Positions 10,131 to 20,096 are shown, counted from the first letter of the stretch. The stretch: DNA of 41,182 nt from an uncultured Pelagibacteraceae bacterium (GCA_902542165.1 CACBTF010000005.1:1-41182), one strand, 5' to 3'. The notes: generated by a model from the letters alone, not told the origin. Program-made: numbers and translations.

Positions 10131-10642
10131 ATTTCAATATTAACATTTTTCTGTAATCTTGTAATCTCAATCCTAGATTTTTGACTAAGATTATCAATCA
10201 AATATTGTGCATTTTTCTTTAAAATTGGATGAAACCAATTAGGATCTATCTGTAAAATTGGGAATAAAACAAAATTTCTCAAATGGCATCTAGGATGCGG
10301 CAAAATTAATTCCTTAGTTTTTTTAATTTCACCTTTAAAATCAATAATATCAATATCTATTATCCGAGGATCATTTTTTTTGGTTCTAACCCTACCTAAT
10401 TTTTTTTCAATCTGTTTGATTGTTTCAATTAAATTAAGGTAGTTCTTTTTATATTCTACTCCTAAACCAATATTTAAAAACTTTGGAAAATTATTATTTG
10501 GGTAAGATGGGGTTTCATAGAAATTTGAAATTTTTTTTATTTTAATTTTAGAGTTTATTAAGAGATTTATAGCAATTGATATATTATCGTACCTAGAACC
10601 ATAAGTTGAGTCTAAATTAGACCCAATATTTAAATGAATCAT
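10127..10642 (-). CDS. folK: 2-amino-4-hydroxy-6-hydroxymethyldihydropteridine pyrophosphokinase
   Basis: [44 protein letters not shown]. Confidence 0.95.
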   Translation of the reverse strand: MIHLNIGSNLDSTYGSRYDNISIAINLLINSKIKIKKISNFYETPSYPNNNFPKFLNIGLGVEYKKNYLNLIETIKQIEKKLGRVRTKKNDPRIIDIDIIDFKGEIKKTKELILPHPRCHLRNFVLFPILQIDPNWFHPILKKNAQYLIDNLSQKSRIEITRLQKNVNIEI

Positions 10643-11112
10643 TTATTATTTCTGCTTAATAATCTTGCTTTTTCTCTATTCCAATCTCTTGTTTTTTTTA
10701 CTTGTCTTTTATCATATAATTTTTTTCCTTTAGCTACAGCAATTTCTACCTTAACTTTTCCTTTAAAAAAATATAACTTAGTAGGTATAAGTGTTAAGCC
10801 GTCTTGGTTAATTCTGCCGATAAGTTTATTTATTTCTTTTTTTTTAAGTAAAAGTTTCCTATTACTTTTAGGATCATGATTATTATAAGATGATTGACGG
10901 TATAAAGGTATGTGTGAATTTACTAAAAACATTTCTCCATTATTATCTACAGCATAAGAGTCTGCTATACTTCCCTTACCTTCTCTTAATGATTTAACTT
11001 CTGATCCTTTTAAGGCTATTCCTGCTTCTAAAAACTCAAGAAAAAAATAATTAAAACTTGCTTTTCGATTAAGACAAATAATTTTCTGATTAAGTGCTAA
11101 TTTTTGTTTCAT
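10639..11112 (-). CDS. smpB: SsrA-binding protein SmpB
   Basis: [32 protein letters not shown]. Confidence 0.96.
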   Translation of the reverse strand: MKQKLALNQKIICLNRKASFNYFFLEFLEAGIALKGSEVKSLREGKGSIADSYAVDNNGEMFLVNSHIPLYRQSSYNNHDPKSNRKLLLKKKEINKLIGRINQDGLTLIPTKLYFFKGKVKVEIAVAKGKKLYDKRQVKKTRDWNREKARLLSRNNK

Positions 11113-11981
11113 TAAAGTAACTTAGCTACTTTAAGTGCCTCAGAAATTTTTTTTTTAGTTTCGTCTCTAACCTCAACCAAAGGTAACCTAACGGTTGGTT
11201 TGCACATCCCAAGTAAGGAAGCAGCATATTTTACGGGTGAAGGATTGCTCTCAATAAATAATGAAGAGTGAAGAGGTTGAAGTAGTATATCTAATTCAGC
11301 TGCTCTCTTAGAGTCCTCTACACAAGCTTTTTGGAAATCCGAGGCAAGTTTTGCTGCAACATTTGCAGTCACTCCTATAGCTCCAACACCACCACGTTTA
11401 TTAAATTCCAAAGCATTGTCATCATTTCCAGTTAATTGAATAAATTCTTTTCCCATCGCTTTTAATTGTTGATCAACTCTACTTAAATCACCGGTGGCAT
11501 CTTTAACGCCTTTAATATTCTTTAGTTCATAAAGTTTTGCCATTGTATCTACTTCCATATTAATAACTGACCTCGAGGGAATGTTATAGATAATGATTGG
11601 TACGCCAACATTATCGTTAATCTTTTTATAGTGCTGATACAAACCTTCTTGTGTCGGCTTATTATAATAAGGTGTTACAACTAGTAGAGAATCAGCGCCA
11701 GCTTTCTCAGCAAATTTTGACAACTCAATAGCTTCATCAGTAGAGTTTGAACCTGTCCCCGCTATAACTGGTATCTTGCCTCTACACTCTTTAACTGATA
11801 TTTCAATTATTTTTTTATGTTCATTATGAGATAATGTAGGTGACTCACCGGTAGTTCCTCCAGGTACAATGCCATTAGTGCCGTTTTCTAAATGATAATT
11901 TATAAGTTTTATATAATTTTCCTCACTTAGGTTTTCACCTTCGAAAGGGGTAATTAAAGCAACAATTGATCCTTTAAGCAT
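11112..11981 (-). CDS. dapA: 4-hydroxy-tetrahydrodipicolinate synthase
   Basis: [46 protein letters not shown]. Confidence 0.96.
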   Translation of the reverse strand: MLKGSIVALITPFEGENLSEENYIKLINYHLENGTNGIVPGGTTGESPTLSHNEHKKIIEISVKECRGKIPVIAGTGSNSTDEAIELSKFAEKAGADSLLVVTPYYNKPTQEGLYQHYKKINDNVGVPIIIYNIPSRSVINMEVDTMAKLYELKNIKGVKDATGDLSRVDQQLKAMGKEFIQLTGNDDNALEFNKRGGVGAIGVTANVAAKLASDFQKACVEDSKRAAELDILLQPLHSSLFIESNPSPVKYAASLLGMCKPTVRLPLVEVRDETKKKISEALKVAKLL

Positions 11982-12012
11982 AAATCAAAATAAGATAAAT
12001 AAGTCTTAACTT

Positions 12013-14259
12013 ATGTCCAATAAATTAATTAGTCTAGTAATAATAATGTATATTTTATCAATTGGTCAAAGTTATTCAAATGATCAATTTATTTTTCCAA
12101 AAGAAAAACCTTCGATATTTAAAAAAATTGATAAAAATTTAAGTCCGCCCTCATCTGGAAATTTACCTCAAAAGAAACCCTTTATTAATCAGAAACAAGA
12201 CAAGAAAAAAGAAATAATTGTAAAAAATGATGTAACAACAAAAGAAAATAACGGGATTAAAAAAGTTGAAAATATTCAAAAGAAAGGCTCATTTATTTTC
12301 CCAGAACAAAAACCTGCTATTTATAAATCAACAACTAAAACAGCAGAAAAATCTAAAATTTTAAATCAAAAAGACTTCGAAAAAGCGAAGGAAACAATTC
12401 AATTTATTAAAGATAAAAAATGGAACAGTGCCCTAAAAAGTGCAGCAAAAGTAAAAGATAGAGAATTTAGAAATCTAATAACTTGGATGCATCTTAAAAC
12501 AACAAAAAATGGTGCTTCATTCAATGAATATAAAAAATTTATTGAACAAAATGACGACTATCCAAGAATTAATAGATTAAGATATTTAGCTGAAGAAAAA
12601 ATTTATTTACGAAATAATTCACCTACCTCTATAATTAATTGGTTTGAAAAATATCCACCGCTTGGAGGATTAGGAAAAATTAAATTAGCAGAGGCATATC
12701 TTGAACAAGGTCAAACTAATAAAGTCAGTGATTTAATCAAAGATGGATGGGTAACTGCTGAGATAAGGAAAAATGACTTGGGATATTATAGAGCTAAATT
12801 TAAAAAATTTATTAACTCAGATGACCATATAAAAAGAGCAGATTATTTAGCCTGGGAGAGAAAACATTGGGACTTAAAAAGAATGTTAAAATATTTACCA
12901 ACTGATCAAAGAGCTTTATACAATGCAAGACAAATTTTAATGAGTAATTCTTATGGGGTAGATAATGCAATTTCAAAGGTTCCTCAGTATCTAAAGGAAG
13001 ATCCTGGCCTAGAATTCGACAGACTTAGATGGAGAAATAGGAGGGGTAGATTAGATGGGTCTTTGGAAATTTTATATAGAAATTCACTAAAAACAGAAAA
13101 TCAAATGGTCCGCCCAGATAAATGGTGGGACCTGAGAGAAAGTGTGGTTAGAAGTTTAATTTATAAAAAAAAATATAAAACTGCTTACAAAATTTCTAGT
13201 GAACATGCGTTATCTGCGGGTCCTTCTTTTGCAGAAGCGGAATGGTTATCAGGATGGATAGCTTTAACATTTTTAAATTCACCTGAGTATGCAATTAATC
13301 ATTTTCAAAATTTTTACAACAACGTTGGATATCCAATCAGTTTAGCCAGAGGCGCATATTGGTTGGGAGCATCCTATGAACTATTAAAAGAAACTGAGTT
13401 ATCACAAAAATTTTATTCTGAATCCTCTAAGTTTCCAATGACATACTATGGTCAACTTGCATTTAATAAGATTAATCCTGGGGAAAACTTTGAGCTAAAA
13501 GATCAAAGTTTTTTTGATAAAGACTACGAAAAAGAATTTAATAAAAATAAACTCATTAAACATTTAATTTTATTAAAAGAACTTAATGCTACTCAATTAG
13601 GAAAAGATATTTTTAAACATTTAGCAAATTTAAATATTGAAAAAGGAAGTGAGGTTTTAGCTGCAGAACTAGCAACAAGCCTTGAGAGATATGATTTTGC
13701 TATTCAGATTTCAAAAAAAGCCTCATATGAAAAAAGATTTTATAACAGGTATAATTATCCAATAATCAAAACACCTAAAGAAATAAATAATAAAACAATG
13801 CCCAATTCGGAAGTTATTTTAGCAATCATAAGACAAGAAAGTGAATTTGATAAAAGCGCTAACAGCTGGGCCGGTGCGAGAGGCATGATGCAATTAATGA
13901 AATACACAGCAAAAACGGTAGCTAAACAAGCCAAGCTGCCCTACAGTATTAGTGGTTTAACTAAAGATCCAGAATACAATATTAAACTAGGTACATACTA
14001 TTTTAATTCACTCATTGAGGATTATAACGGTATATATCCTTTTGCTATTGCAGCTTATAACGCAGGTCCTAATAGAGTAAAAACTTGGAGAAGAGTGAAC
14101 GGTGATCCTTCAAAGGGACAGCTATCTTATATAAATTGGATAGAACAAATCAGATTTGAAGAAACAAGGAATTATGTTCAAAGAGTTTTAGAAAATATTA
14201 CCGTATATAAATATATACTTAGTGGTGAACCCGTGAAAATTGATTCTTACTTTAATTAA
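12013..14259 (+). CDS. Soluble-type lytic murein transglycosylase (SLT domain)
   Basis: Signal peptide-like N-terminus, TPR-like superhelical middle, C-terminal SLT: AIIRQESEFDKSANSWAGARGMMQLM, AAYNAGPNRVKTW. Confidence 0.92.
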   Translation: MSNKLISLVIIMYILSIGQSYSNDQFIFPKEKPSIFKKIDKNLSPPSSGNLPQKKPFINQKQDKKKEIIVKNDVTTKENNGIKKVENIQKKGSFIFPEQKPAIYKSTTKTAEKSKILNQKDFEKAKETIQFIKDKKWNSALKSAAKVKDREFRNLITWMHLKTTKNGASFNEYKKFIEQNDDYPRINRLRYLAEEKIYLRNNSPTSIINWFEKYPPLGGLGKIKLAEAYLEQGQTNKVSDLIKDGWVTAEIRKNDLGYYRAKFKKFINSDDHIKRADYLAWERKHWDLKRMLKYLPTDQRALYNARQILMSNSYGVDNAISKVPQYLKEDPGLEFDRLRWRNRRGRLDGSLEILYRNSLKTENQMVRPDKWWDLRESVVRSLIYKKKYKTAYKISSEHALSAGPSFAEAEWLSGWIALTFLNSPEYAINHFQNFYNNVGYPISLARGAYWLGASYELLKETELSQKFYSESSKFPMTYYGQLAFNKINPGENFELKDQSFFDKDYEKEFNKNKLIKHLILLKELNATQLGKDIFKHLANLNIEKGSEVLAAELATSLERYDFAIQISKKASYEKRFYNRYNYPIIKTPKEINNKTMPNSEVILAIIRQESEFDKSANSWAGARGMMQLMKYTAKTVAKQAKLPYSISGLTKDPEYNIKLGTYYFNSLIEDYNGIYPFAIAAYNAGPNRVKTWRRVNGDPSKGQLSYINWIEQIRFEETRNYVQRVLENITVYKYILSGEPVKIDSYFN

Positions 14260-14942
14260 TTTTTAAATAATCTTAAATATTCATTCCATTTTTTAGCATA
14301 TTCTTTGTCTTGAAAATCTTTTCCAAGCCATGGGCCACCTTCTGTGAAATGTAAAGCTTTTGGTTTTCCATCCTCTGGTTCTTTATACCAACCGATTAAC
14401 CAATTCCATTCATGACTTATCTTTCCAATTTCTTCGTCCTTTAACCAGCCAAATCTGTGCATATATTTACCAGTTTCTGTATTTACTAAATCAGGTGTAA
14501 CTTTTTTATTGCTTGGGTGAGAACAATTCCAAAGAACTAATGAACTCCAATTTTTTCTTGGATAAATTTGTTGAGACGATAATAGTTTTTTCTTAGTATT
14601 TTTAGGTTTGTAATCATGATGAACACACATTATTGCATATTTGTCATCAGCCAAAGAGAAAAGTTTTTTAATATCATCTAACCACAAAAAATCAGAGTCG
14701 CAAAATAGAGCCCAACCATTATAATTTTGAAGATATGGGACTAAAAATCTTGTAAAAGTAAATTCAGTTGAACCTAATTTATCTGTATCTCTCCAATAAA
14801 TATTTTTTTCTTTGACCTCCTTTAATTTAATATGATTTATATTAAATGTTTCAGAAGAATTTTTATTTATAGAAAATTCACAGATATCACTAGCTATAGG
14901 TTCCTTAGAGTCGTATCCAATATAAATTTTTTTTTCGTTCAT
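14256..14942 (-). CDS. Glycosyltransferase-like protein (GT-A-like, DxD motif)
   Basis: IYIGYDSKEPIA, ALFCDSDFLWLDDI (DxD), LHFTEGGPW. Confidence 0.6.
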   Translation of the reverse strand: MNEKKIYIGYDSKEPIASDICEFSINKNSSETFNINHIKLKEVKEKNIYWRDTDKLGSTEFTFTRFLVPYLQNYNGWALFCDSDFLWLDDIKKLFSLADDKYAIMCVHHDYKPKNTKKKLLSSQQIYPRKNWSSLVLWNCSHPSNKKVTPDLVNTETGKYMHRFGWLKDEEIGKISHEWNWLIGWYKEPEDGKPKALHFTEGGPWLGKDFQDKEYAKKWNEYLRLFKN

Positions 14943-14980
14943 TTTCTCATTAAAAAACTTTTAAAATAATTAAATTTGAA

Positions 14981-15072
14981 TGGCGGAAGAGGAGAGATTC
15001 GAACTCTCGGTACGATGTTACTCGTACGGTTAGTTAGCAACCAACTGGTTTAAACCGCTCACCCACTCTTCC
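14981..15072 (-). tRNA. tRNA-Ser(GCU)
   Basis: Reverse complement GGAAGAGTGGGTGAGCGGTTTAAACCAGTTGGTTGCTAACTAACC...GAGTTCGAATCTCTCCTCTTCCGCCA: 7-bp acceptor stem, anticodon loop TTGCTAA (GCT), long class II variable arm, T-arm TTCGAAT, encoded CCA. Confidence 0.95.
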
Positions 15073-15143
15073 CATTTAACCAAGTTTATTTAATTTTGAT
15101 TATTTATTAAATACCTTATAAATCAATTAAAAAATTTGATCAA

Positions 15144-16016
15144 ATGAAGAAAAATTTATTCAAGGGCATTACATTTACAGTCGGTGCATCTCTTTGGTGG
15201 GGTATAATTGGTGTCTTATACTTTAAATTTGTCTCTTATGCTTCTCCCTTAGAATTGACAATCCATAGAACGATTTGGACCGCTTTACTATTAGTTTTTA
15301 CAACAACTTATTTTTCAAAGTGGAATGAATTTAAAAAAATAATAAAATATAAAATTAATATTTTTATTTTTTTTTTTACGGGACTTTTAGTTTCAATTAA
15401 TTGGTTTACTTGGCTTTATGCTGTTAGTACAAATAATTTATTAGACTCCGCTTTAGGCTATTATATTTTTCCAATTTTAAGTGTTTTTCTTGGGGTGATT
15501 TTTTTAAAAGAAAAATATAATCGAAATAAGATTATTTCTTTAATATTAGTTATTATATCATTAATTTATTTTCTTTTGAAACTTGGGCAAATTCCTTGGA
15601 TTGGGATAACTGTTGCTTTAACGTTTAGTTTATATAGTTTGATTAGAAAAAAAGTAAAAGTTTCTTCAGATATTGGATTATTGGTAGAAACTTTACTTCT
15701 AACACCTATTGCAATTGTTCTTTTTATTTTCTTAATTGATAATAATTTAAATATTTTTTCATCAAATGAACCACTATTGTCTTTCTACCTGTTTTGGGCT
15801 GGATTAATGACTCTAATACCTCTTTTTTGGTACACAAAAGGCTTTAAATTAATTGGTATCGGTCCTGCAAGTATGATTTTTTTTCTTACTCCAACTGCAC
15901 AATTTTTTTTAGGATTATATTATTTCGTTGAGCCCTTAATCTTAGATGAGTTAATAGCATTTATATTTATTTGGTTAGCTGTAATAATTTATTTAAATGA
16001 ACTTCGTAAAGAATAA
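15144..16016 (+). CDS. EamA-family transporter, RarD-like
   Basis: Multi-pass protein; GASLWWGIIGVLYFKF, ELTIHRTIWT, INWFTWLYAVSTNNLLDSALGYYIFPILSVFLG are RarD-type signatures. Confidence 0.85.
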   Translation: MKKNLFKGITFTVGASLWWGIIGVLYFKFVSYASPLELTIHRTIWTALLLVFTTTYFSKWNEFKKIIKYKINIFIFFFTGLLVSINWFTWLYAVSTNNLLDSALGYYIFPILSVFLGVIFLKEKYNRNKIISLILVIISLIYFLLKLGQIPWIGITVALTFSLYSLIRKKVKVSSDIGLLVETLLLTPIAIVLFIFLIDNNLNIFSSNEPLLSFYLFWAGLMTLIPLFWYTKGFKLIGIGPASMIFFLTPTAQFFLGLYYFVEPLILDELIAFIFIWLAVIIYLNELRKE

Positions 16017-17438
16017 AGGATAATAAATAATAATTGAGTGGCAATTGGTATTATAAAAGAAAAAAATAGTAAGTTATTGTAAATAATTGAACTAAAAAAT
16101 TCTATTGGTAATAGATTTCCGACTAATATACTAGTTTTAAAATCCATACTTGGAAAAAATAAAATCCCTGAAAATAATGAAATCAATATAGATAGAAGTG
16201 ACATTTTAGAATTTATTTTCTTTTTGAAAAAAGCATAAAAAATTGTGATGACTGCTGCGCAACAAAATAAATCTGCTAATAAGAACAAATATAAAATACT
16301 ATAGCCTTTTGATGCCAAAATAAAAACTAAAATACTTAAAGTTATAATTATATAATTTGATCTTTTTTTTAGAGAATTTCTAAATATTAGTTTACTTATC
16401 TGATTGCCATTCACAATAAGAATACTTGAAATAGCATTTATTAAAGTATCGATTGTACTCAAAGTCAAAGCTAAAGCTAAAACTAAAAGTGATATAATTA
16501 GCAAATAATTATTTGATAATATTAATTCAAAAAAAGCTAAATCGGGTATTACTTTTGAATTTAAAGAGTGAGAAATAAGCCCTGCGTACCCCATCCAAAA
16601 AACTATTAGGAAGGTTATTATTGACGAATAAATTAAACTTTTCTTTAATATCAAATCGTTTTTTGCAGCAAATACTCTTTGCCAATTTCCTTGATGAAAT
16701 AAATTTGTTGCAGCTACTGCAATAAAGAATGTTAAACCGGCTGTATAATTAGGTAAATATTTACTACTTAGAAGATTTGGTGAATTTTCCTTAATTAATT
16801 CAAAACTACTTATTTCTAGATTTCCTAAAATTAAAATCAAGGAACTAAATATTAAAACTGCTATTATAATAAATTGGTATTTATCAGTTATTATTGAAAG
16901 CTTGAAACCTCCTCTTAAAATATAAAGTAAACATATTATTAATGTTATTCCTGCTGTGATCCATAAAGGTGTTTTAGAAATAAAATTTAATAGAAAAGCT
17001 ATTGCCGTAACTTCAGCTATCAAAAAAATTGTTAAATAAAACAATATTAAAAATAAACTTAATTTAAGTATTCCTGAACCAAATCTTTTTTTTATGAATT
17101 CTGTTAAGGTTAGTCCTTTTGGAAAATCTTTTCTGATTTTAGGTCCAAAATTATATAGTAATAGCATTGGTGTTGCAGCGCCTGATGCATACCCTATTAC
17201 TGCTCCAATACCCCCCCCATGTAGCAGCTGAGGCCGGACCAAATAATATCCAGGCTCCTAAAGCAGATGCAGCTAAACTTGCTGTTAATGAAAATGTATT
17301 TTCGTCTCTATTTCCAATTATATAGTTTCTTTTTTCTATAGTTTTTTTTGAGTTTAGATACCCAAGCCCAACAAAAAAAAGGCCAACTATAATTGTTACT
17401 GTTAATGATGATTGTATTGATAAATATACTGTTTCCAT
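15989..17438 (-). pseudogene. Sodium:solute symporter family transporter (thiV-like thiamin/pyrimidine-precursor transporter), interrupted by a frameshift in a G8 tract
   Basis: ORFs 17151..17438 and 15989..17242 are two frames of one SSS protein; joining at the C8 run (17211-17218) gives ...GPASAATWGG|IGAVIGYASGAATPMLLL...; preceded by a TPP riboswitch. Confidence 0.85.
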
Positions 17439-17439
17439 A

Positions 17440-17507
17440 GTTCCCTCACTGAATTACCGGTCAGGTTCGTCGGGTTTAATCTCAGTCTTCTAGACACCCC
17501 GTGCCCT
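17440..17507 (-). promoter_or_regulatory. TPP (THI-box) riboswitch aptamer
   Basis: Minus strand GGGCACGGGGTGTCTAGAAGACTGAGATTAAACCCGACGAACCTGACCGGTAATTCAGTGAGGGA contains GGGGTG, CTGAGAT, ACCC, GAACCTGA, TAAT and AGGGA conserved elements in order. Confidence 0.92.
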
Positions 17508-17509
17508 TT

Positions 17510-18787
17510 TTATATACTTATCTTAGGTAGTGAGTCAAATGATGCAGTATCTATTTTTGATGAATGTTCTCTACGCATTTTCCAATCATTATTTATTCCT
17601 GCTTGGGCTATACTTATTGCATTACGTCCATATTTTGCATTAGTAAAATCTATTGCTTTCATTAATGTTTTTGATTTATTTTCTAAAATAGGCGTTAACA
17701 AGTTTAATTCTTTTTCTGACGAATTTTTTAGTTTTGATAAAATAATACCTGCCTTTTGATAAAAATATCCATATTTATAAATTTTTTTTAATCCATTTAT
17801 AGCGGTTTTTACTAGCTCTAAACTATTATTAGTATCTACTGGTAGCTCTATCGTTATAGAATTTGAATAATATTTTCTATTTTTATCAAAAGGACTTGTT
17901 CTAATAAATACTGTCACTGCTCTTGTGGTTTGTTTGTCCGTTCTAATTTTTTCCGCTGCGTTTAAGCAATGCGTTGTTATAGACTCTTTTAATTTATCTA
18001 AACTTTTAACTTTTTTTCCAAATGATCTTGATACACAACAACTTTTTCTTTTCGTTTCCTCTGTTTCTAAATTAATACAAGGTATTCCTCTCAACTCCAT
18101 CACTGTTTTAGCGCCTAATACATTTGTACTTTTTTTTACCCAGGTGTTAGATATATTTTTTAATTTGTATGCACTGTCTATTCCATTTTTAAAATATAGT
18201 TTCGATAGTTGTCGACCAACTCCCCATACATCTGAAATTTTAAAATTCTTTAAAGTTTCATCGATATTTTCTTTTAAAAATATTACACCAGCTTTATTTT
18301 TTTTGGCTACGTGATTTGCAACTTTGCTTAAAGTTTTTGTACACGAAATACCAACACTTGTTGGAATTCCAGTCCACTTAAGAACTCTTTCTCTAATTTT
18401 TTTTCCATATTCCTCTGTCATTTCATCTTTTATGTGTGATAAATCTATAAATGCTTCATCTATTGAATAAATTTCTATTTTATCTGAAAATCCTTTTAAT
18501 ACTCTCATTACCCTCCTAGATAGATCACCATATAATGAATAGTTAGAAGAGAATATTTGAACATTGTTTTTTTTAACTAGTTCTTTAACTTTAAAATACG
18601 GTTCTCCCATCTTAATTCCTAATGCTTTAGCTTCTGTTGATCTTGATATTACACAGCCATCATTATTTGATAGTACAACAACGGGTACGTTTCTTATTTT
18701 CGGATTAAACAATCTTTCGCACGAAACATAGAAAGAATTGCAATCAACAAGAGCAATTTTTTTCTTACTATTGTTTATGAATGACAT
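17510..18787 (-). CDS. umuC: Y-family DNA polymerase V subunit UmuC
   Basis: [69 protein letters not shown]. Confidence 0.96.
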   Translation of the reverse strand: MSFINNSKKKIALVDCNSFYVSCERLFNPKIRNVPVVVLSNNDGCVISRSTEAKALGIKMGEPYFKVKELVKKNNVQIFSSNYSLYGDLSRRVMRVLKGFSDKIEIYSIDEAFIDLSHIKDEMTEEYGKKIRERVLKWTGIPTSVGISCTKTLSKVANHVAKKNKAGVIFLKENIDETLKNFKISDVWGVGRQLSKLYFKNGIDSAYKLKNISNTWVKKSTNVLGAKTVMELRGIPCINLETEETKRKSCCVSRSFGKKVKSLDKLKESITTHCLNAAEKIRTDKQTTRAVTVFIRTSPFDKNRKYYSNSITIELPVDTNNSLELVKTAINGLKKIYKYGYFYQKAGIILSKLKNSSEKELNLLTPILENKSKTLMKAIDFTNAKYGRNAISIAQAGINNDWKMRREHSSKIDTASFDSLPKISI

Positions 18788-19160
18788 ATGTCACTACTCC
18801 CCAAATTATAATTTCTGGATTATCTGTTAAATTAATTCTATCTGATTTATTTTTAGACCCAGATGTTAGATAGTTAGTTTCTTTGCTCTTGATTAAAGTT
18901 TTTACTACAAGTTCTTCATTAACATTTGCTATTACCGTGGAAAAATTTTTTGGGTTTAGACTTTTATCTACTATTAATAAATCTCCATCATATATACCAA
19001 CGTTAGTCATAGATTTCCCTTGGACTCTTATAATAAAAGTGGCAGGTGCATTTGTTATTAAGTGTGAATTTAAATCTATATCATCTTCAATATAATCGGT
19101 GGCTGGCGAAGGAAAACCGGCTCCTACTTTATGCAAATAAAATGGTATTGTTAGCTTCAT
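18768..19160 (-). CDS. umuD: UmuD, LexA-like self-processing S24 peptidase
   Basis: [24 protein letters not shown] (cleavage region), [21 protein letters not shown] (Ser), LVVKTLI (Lys); overlaps umuC by 20 bp. Confidence 0.94.
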   Translation of the reverse strand: MKLTIPFYLHKVGAGFPSPATDYIEDDIDLNSHLITNAPATFIIRVQGKSMTNVGIYDGDLLIVDKSLNPKNFSTVIANVNEELVVKTLIKSKETNYLTSGSKNKSDRINLTDNPEIIIWGVVTYVIHKQ

Positions 19161-19164
19161 AAAT

Positions 19165-19179
19165 GTTCTTGTTTTGTTC
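19165..19179 (-). promoter_or_regulatory. LexA-type SOS box GTTC-N7-GTTC upstream of umuD
   Basis: GTTC TTGTTTT GTTC on + strand, 5 bp from the umuD ATG. Confidence 0.85.
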
Positions 19180-19209
19180 TTTATAGCTGATAAACTGCCC
19201 TTCAGTCAA
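19180..19209 (-). promoter_or_regulatory. Sigma70-like promoter for umuDC: TTGACT-N18-TATAAA
   Basis: Minus strand TTGACT (19204-19209) and TATAAA (19180-19185), 18-bp spacer, abutting the SOS box. Confidence 0.75.
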
Positions 19210-19284
19210 CCCTTTTGATTTAAATTGATAAAGTGGGTCAAATTGCAAATCGAAAAAAAGGGAGAGATTGGCTATTAACATAAT

Positions 19285-20055
19285 GTGATTAAAAAAATAT
19301 ATTCAATATTGTTAGCATTATTAATAACAACAGGTGTTCAGGCAGCATCTAAATTAGACTCAATCAAAAACAGCGGCGAGTTAAGAGTTGGCACAACAGG
19401 AGACTGGGATCCAATGTCAATGAAAGATCCAAAAACTAACAAATATAAAGGATTTGATATAGATGTGATGAATGAACTAGCTAAAGATTTAGGAGTTAAA
19501 GTGAAATTTGTACCTGCAGAGTGGAAGACTATTGTTGCAGGGATAACAGCTGATAGATACGATATCTCAACTAGTGTAACTAAAACACCAAAAAGAGCTG
19601 AAGTAGCTGGTTTTACCGCCACTTACTACAAGTATGCAACTGTTCCACTTGTTTTAAAAAAGAATTTAAAAAAATTTTCAACTTGGGAGTCTTTAAATAA
19701 TAGCAGTGTAACAATAGCAACAACGTTAGGTACATCTCAAGAAGAAAAAGCTAAAGAATTTTTTCCAAAATCAAAACTTCAGTCAGTTGAGGCTCCTGCA
19801 AGAGACTTTCAAGAAGTTTTAGCAGGAAGAGCTGATGGTAATATTACAAGCTCAACTGAAGCAAATAAATTAGTTATAAAATATCCTCAATTAGCAATAG
19901 TTCCTGATGGAGGAAAAAATCCAGCATTTTTAGCCATGATGGTTCCAAAGGGTGACAAGGTGTGGAATGATTACGTCAGCAATTGGATTAAGAAAAAACA
20001 ATCATCTGGATTTTTTAAAACTTTACTAGCAAAATACGATCTTAAAAGCTTATAA
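19285..20055 (+). CDS. ABC transporter substrate-binding protein, amino-acid-type (family 3)
   Basis: Signal peptide, [49 protein letters not shown] start. Confidence 0.88.
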   Translation: MIKKIYSILLALLITTGVQAASKLDSIKNSGELRVGTTGDWDPMSMKDPKTNKYKGFDIDVMNELAKDLGVKVKFVPAEWKTIVAGITADRYDISTSVTKTPKRAEVAGFTATYYKYATVPLVLKKNLKKFSTWESLNNSSVTIATTLGTSQEEKAKEFFPKSKLQSVEAPARDFQEVLAGRADGNITSSTEANKLVIKYPQLAIVPDGGKNPAFLAMMVPKGDKVWNDYVSNWIKKKQSSGFFKTLLAKYDLKSL

Positions 20056-20096
20056 TTTAAGTTTCAATACCTCAGATTTATAAATATAGTCAATAA

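Noticed and set aside
14945-14975. A/T-only hairpin after tRNA-Ser as an intrinsic terminator
   Set aside because: Stem is only A-T pairs with no GC-rich core; common by chance at this composition
17151-17438. Separate 95-aa protein
   Set aside because: It is the 5' part of the SSS transporter; the tail after WGG is out-of-frame sequence
19215-19250. Imperfect GATTTaAATTG/CAAATTgcAAATC inverted repeat before the ABC binding protein gene
   Set aside because: Mismatched and AT-rich; not distinguishable from chance without comparative data
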